DNA from: Iris pallida | Taxonomy: Eukaryota > Streptophyta > Magnoliopsida > Asparagales > Iridaceae | Length of the DNA stretch: 64,000 nt | Reading direction: 5' to 3' | NCBI GenBank assembly: GCA_029216955.1 | Contig: JANAVB010004014.1 | Location: forward strand, 29,621 to 93,620 | Shown here: one piece after another, positions 57,053-64,000 of the stretch | Layout: each line of letters begins with the position of its first letter | Position numbering within the stretch: position 1 is the stretch's first letter | The notes under the pieces: generated by a model | The model's database searches: none | The model's input: the letters and a program-made list of their open reading frames with translations, nothing else | What the model was told of the DNA's origin: nothing | Position numbers and translations under genes: made by a program

Positions 57053-58408
57053 GTGTCGGGGGAAGAAGAAAAGTTTCAGGATGTCGAGACGGTGACCCAG
57101 GATAATGGGGCCTCCCATGAGCCTGTTCCTATTCAAGAGGACGCAGATCAATCTGTATCCCCCTTCAAGGTGACAGGGTCAGGGGACGTGACTGAGTTTA
57201 ACTCGGGGATTGCGGGTGGGGGGACCATGCCAGTTGTGGATGAGCCGTGACCTTCATGTCCCCCCCTGGTAAGATTAGCCGAATCTTAACCCGTGAGGAA
57301 GCCTATCTTCTCTATCATCATGTCCTTCGAGTTACGTCGATTGACTGTTATTCTAGACATTCAGGTCCTTCCCCTTCAGTGCCGAGGATGGACGTCGTCG
57401 AGACAACCCCAACCGAAGGGGCATCGGTGGAAAGGGGTACACTTTTCACTGCCCGACTCGTCTGATGGGCCTTCTGGGGGCCCGAGTTTAACGGGCCCGT
57501 TCTCGGGGCAGTCGGGGCAGAAAACAATGGTCCTTGTATCATCCTTTGCTCCAATGGCTTCGAGAATCGACCTTTCTTCCCTGCGAGCATCCAAGGTCCG
57601 GGCGGCGGAAGATGAGTGGCCGCTGTTCATGCATCTTTCTGCTCGGACTCCGCTCCCTTGGTGGCGAGCTCTAGCGTTACTCCTCCGACGTTGCCGCTCC
57701 GGCTTCCTCTGACGCCCTCCTCTGCTGAAGTTTTGAACGACGCATTGCAGGATGTGATTGCCAGTTTCCATCATCATTTGAAGAGAGGAATCGAGGCGCT
57801 GTAGAAAGAGGGACCTCTTTTACCTTGGCCCGAAGATGCGCCCATGGTCAAAAAAACATCCTTAGGGATTTTCCTGATGATGCAGGAATGGCTTCGCTTC
57901 TGAAGGCAAAATTGCTGGAGGCTGATCAGCTGGTGTCCGATCTTCGAGTATTGCGGCAGGCTGATCTGCCTGCTATTATAAACGATGAGCGGAATTCCCT
58001 TATTGCTGTTATAGAGACCAGGAGCGGCTCGAGATAAGACCCGACCGGCCGCACTGAAGGATCTCAGTGACTTAGCTGATCGGTATGATCAATTGAGTTA
58101 TGCGACCGAAAACGTTGTGGCTCGGGAGGAGTCGTCTCTCGTGAGATTACCGAGACGGGGAGCAGATCCTTGCGCTTCAGAAGAAGTTGACTTTCCTGGA
58201 GTCTGAACTCGAGACTGCCCGCAATGATAGGGGGCTAATTGTTCAGGAAGCTGACAGGGTTACTCAAGCTTCGACTGACCTGGAGGCTGTCTTGAAGAAA
58301 TTGGAAGATGACTGTCAGGCGCTCCTGGATTTGGACAATGAGGAGCGGTTACTCCAGGAGGCCGAGCGTCGCGCTCGCAACGGATTGAGTGGGAGACCAC
58401 CTCAGTGA

Positions 58409-58894
58409 GAGACCGCCTCCTAGAATTGAGTAACACTGAAATGTAGTCGGCCTTTCTTTTTCCTTCTTTTTCTTTCTCTTCTCCCTCTTTTTTTTGAAAG
58501 GGACGTGGTCCCGAAGTATGTAGTACTTCTTTTCTTCCTTCAAATAAAGAGTATTTTCTGTTCTACCCTTCATTTGTATTGCCTGTTGTGCCTGTGATAT
58601 TATGGTGATATTCTCCCTGCATGGGGGATATATTGTGGACCTGTTACCCATGGCGTACCTTGGTTTTAGGTAGAGATAACAAGTTTCGGTCAGGATACCT
58701 GAAGCAGCAGCCATAGCAAAGTGGTCATGGGTGCTCTTGGTATTGAGAAAAGAATTACGTAGAGCAGCTGGGCTCCTGGGGCATGATGAGGTGATAGGTT
58801 TGTGTTAAGAAATTTAGCTGAGGATATTGTGGGCCTATTACCTTGGCATACCTGGTTTAGGATATGGGTTATAGGATGAAAGAGAGCTGACATA
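58409..58894 (+). other. 3' untranslated side of the Tat2 antisense gene
   Basis: A CT-rich stretch with T runs (58450-58500) and AAATAAAG (58542), a possible poly(A) signal. Then come two copies of a phrase around TGGCGTACCTTGGTTTAGG (58650 and 58843). No gene was seen. Confidence 0.5.
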
Positions 58895-59360
58895 CTTGCT
58901 CAGAGGTAACGAGGACATGGCAAGTAGGAAAGTTTTTTGAACGTAGAGTCTTCCTACTCAGAGGTAATGAGTACATGGCAGGAGCGAACTCGACGGAGGG
59001 TATTGGTGGTCAACAGAGGACATTTGTGGTCAACAGAGGACATTTGTGGTCAACAGAGGACATTTGTGGTCAACATAGGACATTTGTGGACCATTACCCT
59101 TGGCGTACCGGTGTGGGTACAGGTAATAGGACGAAAGGGGATCATCATACTTACTCAGAGGTAATGAGGACATGGCAAGTATGAAGGTTTCTTCGACGGA
59201 GCCTTCCCATTCAGAGGTAATAAGGACATGACAGGAGTGGGCTCAATGAAGGGGGTACGTAGAATAACTCAGAGGTAACGAGGACATGGAAATTCTATAG
59301 GGGTGATTGTTTTGGCGAAAATGGGACGACTCAGAGGTGATGAGGACATGGTCGTCTTGG
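58895..59360 (+). repeat. CTCAGAGGTAA tandem repeats between aORF and pol, Tat2
   Basis: About six copies of CTCAGAGGTAATGAGGACAT with small changes, at 58899, 58959, 59154, 59214, 59268 and 59331. The interval text is variable. Homologous to 21870-22245 in Tat1 and in the same place and orientation relative to pol and aORF. Confidence 0.82.
59006..59085. repeat. Four tandem copies of a 20-bp unit
   Basis: GTGGTCAACAGAGGACATTT repeated four times head to tail, the last with one G-to-T change. It appears to be a local expansion of the longer repeat. There are no spacers, so it is not a CRISPR array. Confidence 0.92.
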
Positions 59361-59479
59361 AAATTTGTGGATCCGTTACCTTTGTTGTGTACTGGAAGTG
59401 CAGGTATTAGATCAGAGGGAGGATCTTTTGTAGGAAGAAAGTTTAGCGGTATGATATACATGACTTTCTTTTAAAAGAG

Positions 59480-59815
59480 TGACCGGGATGTAAGTTCAGG
59501 GGTACGATGGGCACATAACTCGACAATCCATGTTGGAATCAAAGTGTAAGTTCAGAGGTACCAGCAGGTACATGACTTAGGAATTTGGGATATATTATGG
59601 AAGAAGGGTATGAGTTCAGCGGTACACGCGGGTACATGACTCGAAAATCTGTAAATGTTGGAATCAAAGTGTAAGTTCAGAGGTACCAGCAGGTACATGA
59701 CTTGGGAATTTGGGATATGAGTTCAGTGGTACAAGAGGGTACGTGACTCGATAAGTTAGAAAATTAGGGGGTTGAGTTCAGTGGTACCAGCGGGCACATG
59801 ACTCAAAACTCTAGA
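59480..59815 (+). repeat. GTTCAGAGGTACCAGCAGGT repeats next to pol end, Tat2
   Basis: About six copies of GTTCAG(A/C/T)GGTAC followed by GGTACATGACT, spaced 50-70 bp (59492, 59550, 59614, 59670, 59720, 59777), some in longer duplicated blocks with TTGGAATCAAAGTGTAA. Related in its TTCAGAGGTA core to the CTCAGAGGTAA unit. Confidence 0.8.
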
Positions 59816-59855
59816 AAATGTTGTTTAAATATAGTATTTCTTCAGGAACTTGTCG

Positions 59856-60816
59856 TTAACGGGCAACATGAGCAAGTCTCTGTTTGCTTGGCGAGGCGGT
59901 AAGCACCATTGGAGAACACGGCCTCGATGATAAATGGGCCTTCCCATTTTGGCTGGAACTTGCGGTGGTCTTGTGAGTCATGACCATTGGCCTTCTGACT
60001 GCCAAAACAAGATCGCACACTTGGAATGTTCTGACTTTGACCTTTTTGTTGAAGGCTCCTGAGATGCGTGCTGGTATAATTTGATCCTTTGCTGAGCTAG
60101 GAGGCATTTTTCATCTAAGGCCTCTAACTCTTGTAGTCGACGTCGGTTGTTATCATCCGTTGTCAATGATAAGTGAGGGCGACCAGAGTGAGGGAATCGA
60201 GTCTCTAATGGGAGAACTGCCTCACTCCCGTTACCAGAGAGAAAATGGTGTATTCCCGGTGGCTGTTCGAACCGTGGTGCGATAAGCCCATAAGCACTCG
60301 CCGAGCTTCTCGTTCCAGTCGCATTTGTTGGAGGAGATAAATTCTGAGGAGTTTGATGATTGTTTTGTGAATGCCTCTGCTAACCGTTTGCTGTCGGGTT
60401 GTATGGTGTCGAAGCGACATTCTGAATACGGTGTTTGTCGCAGAATCGGTAGAATACGTGGCTTATAAACTGCGGACCATTATCATGGATGATCCTTCGG
60501 GGCAGTCCAAAGCGGTAAATGACGTGGTGCGTCAGGAAGCTGATTACGTTCAAAGTCTTGACTTCGGCGAGTGGGACAGCTTCAGCCCACTTTGAGAAGT
60601 AATCAATGATCGCCAGTATGAAGCGATGTCCTCGGGGGAAGGTGGGGTGATTGGACCAATGATATCCATTCCCCATGCTTCGAATGGCCAGGACGCCACT
60701 GTCGGATGTAGGAATTCGGATGGTTGGTGAATGAAGTCTGCGTGGACTTGGCAGGCCTTATATTTTTGGGCATAATCTATTGTATCAGCCACCATCGTGG
60801 GCCAGTAGTAGCCCAT
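59856..60816 (-). pseudogene. pol: Tat2 integrase
   Basis: Reading leftwards: zinc-domain end YKACQVHADFIHQP (about 60755), core WGMDIIGPI (about 60675) with the first Asp, IHDNGPQF (about 60490) with the second Asp, and YNPTANG (about 60390) just before the catalytic Glu, which falls in a shifted frame. The C-terminal domain FNKKVKVRTFQVCDLVL (about 60020) has Cys where Tat1 has Gly. No chromodomain. Shifts at about 60600 and 60380 and later stops disable it. Confidence 0.88.
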
Positions 60817-61371
60817 CCGGCGAGGGCGGTCTTGCAGCTTAGGGCCAGGCTGATGGGCCCCGCAGACACGTCATGAGCCTTCGTACGGCTTCTTTGGCTT
60901 CTGCGTTCGACAAGCACCGAAGTAGTAATCCGTCGTAGGAGCGGCGATACAGCATTTCGTCTTGTATCATAGAAGAATCTGAGAGAACGCCGTCTGATAG
61001 AAGTAGCCTCCTTCGGGTTCTCAGACAGGATGTCGTAGACCACGAAGTCTATGAATGGTTGTCTCCAGTCTGGCACTCCGCGATCATCTGAGCAGAATAA
61101 CTCGCCATGGCTTGAACGTTGTTCTTGGGGCAGACCAGTCATGGCCGATTACATCGACCGAATGATGAGAGTGGTTTGGCATGCTAGGGAAGCAGCCAGG
61201 CTGCTAGGGCATCAGCTTCGATATTTGGAGTCTGGGGACGTGTTCGACGAAGAATCCCTCGAATGATGAGATAATGTTGATCGCTATTGGTGGTAAGGGA
61301 TCATGTCTTCATGGCGAACTTCGTACGTCCCCCGGATCTGGTTGACGATTAATTGCGAATTGTCGTATGCT
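60817..61371 (-). pseudogene. pol: Tat2 region between second RNase H and integrase
   Basis: Degenerate connector upstream of the integrase zinc domain. The frame 60777-61142 lies here and only its C-terminal part is pol-like. The plus-strand frame 61051-61266 is a shadow. No clear motif beyond position and order. Confidence 0.5.
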
Positions 61372-62219
61372 TCAAGGTATTCTACCCCCAGTTCTCTTAC
61401 GAGTTGGAGGCCAATGACCAAAGCGTTGTACTCGGCCACATTGTAGAGCAGGGTTCGTGAGAGAGTAGGCGCGATTGATCACTAGCCGGTAAGAGAGACC
61501 AATACTACTCCGACTCCGACGACGATGTTTCCTTTGGGTCTGGTTCTCGAAGCGCCATCGAAGAACATCCGCCATATGTTATCGTGGGTGGTTGTATTCG
61601 AATCGGCGACCTCATCTGGGATTTCTTCGTATTCTGGATGATTCCGATCTTGGATGGGCCGCCAAAAAGTCTGCCAGGGCTTGACCTTTGACAGCCTTCT
61701 GTGGGACAAAGACCATATGATAGGGGGACAGCAATATCGCCCATGTAGCGAGGCGGGAGCTGAGTGCCCTGGTTTGGTCATGAGGACCCTGAGGGGGTTG
61801 ATTCATGAGATCACATGTATGGTTTGCCCGTGACGTAGTGCCGCGTCTTTTGAATGGCGAATACCAGGGCGAGGTACTCTTTCCACAGCGGTGTATCGGT
61901 GTTCGGGCTGACCATCATTCGGCTGAGATAGTAAATGGCCTGTCGTGGCCTGCGTCATTGTTTTGTGCCAGCAGGGTACCGAGGGAGTGTTCTATTGCTC
62001 GTACATAGAGCAGGAATGGTTTTCCAGGGACCGGGGCTACCAGGACTGGAGGATTTGATAAAATTCTTTGATGTCATCGAAAGCGCGCTGGCACTCCTCG
62101 TCCCATACGAATGAGATCCCTTCTTCATGAGGCGGGTGGTGAACGGTCGGCATCGCCCGGAGAGGTTGGAAATGGATCTCCTGATATAAGCTAGCCTCCC
62201 TTGGAGGCTCTAAGTTCAC
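61372..62219 (-). pseudogene. pol: Tat2 RNase H and additional (aRH) RNase H
   Basis: First domain: FVWDEECQRAFDDIKEF (about 62115) and, in a shifted frame, KPFLLYVRAIEHSLGTLLAQ (about 61985), where the usual catalytic Asp has become Arg or is lost. Connector: KGQALADFLAAHP (about 61680). Second domain: WRMFFDGASR (about 61570) with its Asp, then GVGVVL. A second, archaeal-type RNase H after the first is a hallmark of the Tat lineage. Many shifts. Confidence 0.8.
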
Positions 62220-62980
62220 GGAGATCTCTCGGGGGACCCATCTCCATGTGCCCTCGTTTTCTCGGGGTCTACATGGATACCCGTGCAGTGATGATGAAGC
62301 CCAAGAACTTCCCGCTGGATACGCCCAAGAACGATTTTGTAGGGTTCATCTTCAGATTGTGGCTGCATTAAGTTGAACACCGTTCTCAGGTCTTGCAGAT
62401 GATCCTCCTTACGGCGACTCTTGTCGACGATGTCGTCGACATAGCATTCCACCGTCTTGTGCAAATGTTCTCTAAAAATGATACTCATGGCTCGCTGATA
62501 TGTAGCACCAGCATTCTTAGACGAATGGCATGACTGTGTAGCAGTATGTGCCAATCGGGTTCGGAATGAAGTGTGCTTTTCATCGTCGGAAGACATCTGA
62601 TTGATTGTACCCCGAGAATCCATCTATGAATGACATACGTTCAAAGCCGCATGTATTGTCGATCATGATGTCTGTGATAGGAAGGGGAAATTCATCTTTG
62701 GGGCATGCCTCGTTCAGGTTGCGGAAGTCGATGCAGATTCGAATCTTTCCATTCTTCTTGAGGACGGGTACTATATTGGCGACCCAATCAGGATGTTGCT
62801 CTTCACGAATGAAGCCGCTGACTATTAACTTGTTGACTTCAGTTTCGATCGCGTCCATGAGCCTGGGCGGAAGCGTCGTTGTGCTGCTGACTGGCTTTGC
62901 ATCTGGCCGTATATTGAGTTTGTGGAGAGCGATGTCAGGATTTAACCCCGGCATGTCTTCATCGCTCCAGGCGAACACAT
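62220..62980 (-). pseudogene. pol: Tat2 reverse transcriptase
   Basis: Begins FAWSDEDMPGLNPDIALHKL (about 62978), then CIDFRNLNEACPKDEFPLP (about 62735), MSFIDGFSGYNQ (about 62640), a shift, then KNAGATYQRAM (about 62515) and the catalytic CYVDDIVDKS (about 62440). A Tat consensus normally has VKS, so one residue differs. The sense-strand start ATG of one piece is at 62978. The family assignment is firm; the gene is broken by at least two shifts. Confidence 0.9.
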
Positions 62981-64000
62981 CAATGTATTCTCTGACAAGT
63001 ACTAACAGCGATTCTCGTTCTTCGTCAGTCAGGCTTTTACTGATAAAGATCGGTTTTGGAGAAGATTCGCGAGATCCACTTGTATGACCTTATCTTCGGT
63101 AGGAGGTTCTCTCAGTTCGAACCGCTTTTCCCATTGTGCGTCTAATTGCTGGGCCCATGGCTCTAGCACAAGGATTTCGGGGATGTCTTCGTCTTCCTCG
63201 TAAGCGTCGGTAAATACCATGTTGACTGACATGACTCGTCTGAACACATCTCCGACGCTGGTATCTAAGTCGGAAGTCGGTGATCCGGTTGAATGTGACT
63301 GCCAGTCGCATTCTTCATCTGAGCTTTCAGGGTCGTAGTAGGCGTTACATACCCTAAACTGCATCGGGTTTTGTTATAGTAGTTCCGAGGTTTGCCCGCC
63401 GGGCTGGCGTCTTCAAAGGTAATCGTCGTCCAGTGCCGTAGTTCAGTCCTGGCGTTGTCTCTAGATCATACCCCTGTTTGCATAAGATATTTGGATTGAG
63501 GGCTATAGAGATACAGAGGTAGTCTTCCAGCATCTGACCCGAAGTCGACTTCTTCCATGGCGAGGGGATGCGGGTTGTTCGTCTGGCCGAAGATGATTGG
63601 GTGGTCCCCTCTCTCGATTATTCGATAAGCTCTTTACTGGAGTAAGTTGGATAGAGGTGTACACATTTGTCACCTGTGTATGTAGGTGAATGCCTATACC
63701 GTGTCCATAGCATACATTATACATAGCTTATTGAGCTCGGTGTAGTTCAAAGATAACCCTTTATTGATGAAGTAAGGTATCTTTTCTAGAGGGATTACAT
63801 CGTTTGCAGAGGGAGCGTCAGTGTGGGCAGCCACATACTGGCTAGCTCTGGTTCTCTTCGGCTACCCCTGTGTGAATGAAGATTGAGAGGGCGTCCTAGT
63901 CAGCTTGATCTTCAGAGGCTCAACTGACGGAGCAGAGCGTGGGGTTGTTGGTAGACTAGCAACCCCCAGTCTGGCACTTGATGTGGAGCGAGGGGTGGCT
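62981..64000 (-). pseudogene. pol: Tat2 pol linker between protease and RT, partial
   Basis: The frame 63029-63364 (start MQFRVCNAYYDPESSDEE) is acidic and typical in position and composition of the Tat linker before RT. Upstream (63365-64000) short pieces such as HPLAMEEVDFGSDAGRLPL and PYFINKGLSLNY can be read in shifting frames, but no protease motif was found. Protease and gag should be further right. Confidence 0.6.

Larger units (their letters stand above)
54132..58408 (+). pseudogene. Tat2 antisense gene: plant mobile domain-like plus coiled coil
   Basis: Exon 1 (54132-54256) starts MAPKKIMAVKGKKAAS, a basic N-terminus like a nuclear signal; one extra T near 54234 shifts it. Exon 2 (54623-56976) begins with VNLPVNAAGELLEG, is shifted once at about 54822, then reads LKPTFFFGDALTV and FYTPVGEMGLALHEMHTVSKLLWGDE in separate pieces (about 55410-55490), a pattern typical of the plant mobile domain. 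ALLPAMVC and ELPYHYLM (about 55950-56065) match Tat1. A basic, Ser-rich hinge with PKRSRQVPP (about 56855) precedes the second intron. Exon 3 (57053-58408) ends in coiled coil (SELETARND, LEDDCQALLDL). Intact length would be roughly 1,200 residues. Function unknown. Confidence 0.72.
52354..64000 (-). mobile_element. Tat2: Tat-lineage gypsy element with antisense gene
   Basis: Reading leftwards from the window edge: PR-RT linker, RT, RNase H, second RNase H, integrase, repeat spacer, antisense aORF (plus strand), PPT, and 3' LTR ending at 52354. The dual RNase H, the FAWSDEDMPG motif before RT, the lack of a chromodomain and the antisense extra ORF point to the Tat lineage. The 5' LTR, gag and protease lie beyond the window. 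Pol and aORF are both broken by stops and shifts. Confidence 0.85.

Noticed and set aside
59006..59085. Possible CRISPR-like array
   Set aside because: Repeats are head to tail without spacers and lie in a plant retroelement.
62605..63087. Plus-strand 160-codon frame
   Set aside because: Shadow of Tat2 reverse transcriptase, which is confirmed by motifs on the minus strand.

Overview
This window is intergenic DNA from a flowering plant, most likely a eudicot. No host gene, tRNA or rRNA was recognised. Almost every base can be assigned to a transposable element. The plant assignment rests on chromodomain Ty3/gypsy (Tekay/Del-like) pol genes, a Tat-lineage gypsy pol with a second RNase H and an antisense extra gene, a SIRE-like copia element with the TGGTATCAGAGC primer-binding site, and a CACTA terminus. 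The species is not identified. No database search was possible, so lineage names rest on motifs read by eye.

Family labels used here are mine. A (A0, A', A'', A): gypsy LTRs of about 4-4.5 kb, TGTCAC...GTGACA, Tekay-like. B: gypsy LTRs of about 2.7-2.9 kb, TGTA...GTGACA. C (C1, C2, C3): LTRs of about 2.7-3.0 kb, TGTAAAACCCC...GGGGCGTTACA, with no coding region. Tat1 and Tat2: two Tat-type elements with an antisense ORF (aORF).

Layout. 1-2012: 3' part of an A LTR, fused directly to 2013-4932: decayed RT-RNase H-integrase-chromodomain of a B element. 4933-16448: the B 3' LTR, split by a complete non-coding element C1 (6154-14784) with a perfect 5-bp target duplication CGCAT. 16449-20966: inverted truncated A' LTR. 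21012-26309: Tat1 (integrase end, tandem repeats, antisense aORF). 26310-35671: start of C2, whose LTR carries two solo LTRs, B2 (26855-29549, duplication CAACC) and C3 (30433-33462, duplication TTAGC). 35672-37911: left part of a CACTA transposon. 37912-39038: inverted A'' LTR fragment. 39039-48649: element A with both LTR starts, PBS, gag, protease, RT, RNase H, integrase split by a GT-AG intron, chromodomain and PPT. 48650-52353: left part of a copia element inserted in the A 3' LTR. 52354-64000: Tat2, running leftwards, inserted in the copia integrase and extending beyond the window.

Read as insertions, the right two thirds form a nest seven deep: Tat1 > C2 > CACTA > A'' > A > copia > Tat2. 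The matching right halves should lie beyond base 64000 in reverse order.

The most interesting signals are these: a spliced antisense gene with its own TATA box that converges on pol in Tat elements, with a probably shared intron; a dispersed CCGCAT word array present in two unrelated retroelements; a CTCAGAGGTAA repeat kept between pol and aORF in both Tat copies; a 97-bp intron inside the integrase of element A that is absent from the related B pol; and a coding-free family (C) that shares its primer-binding and 3' box sequences with coding families.
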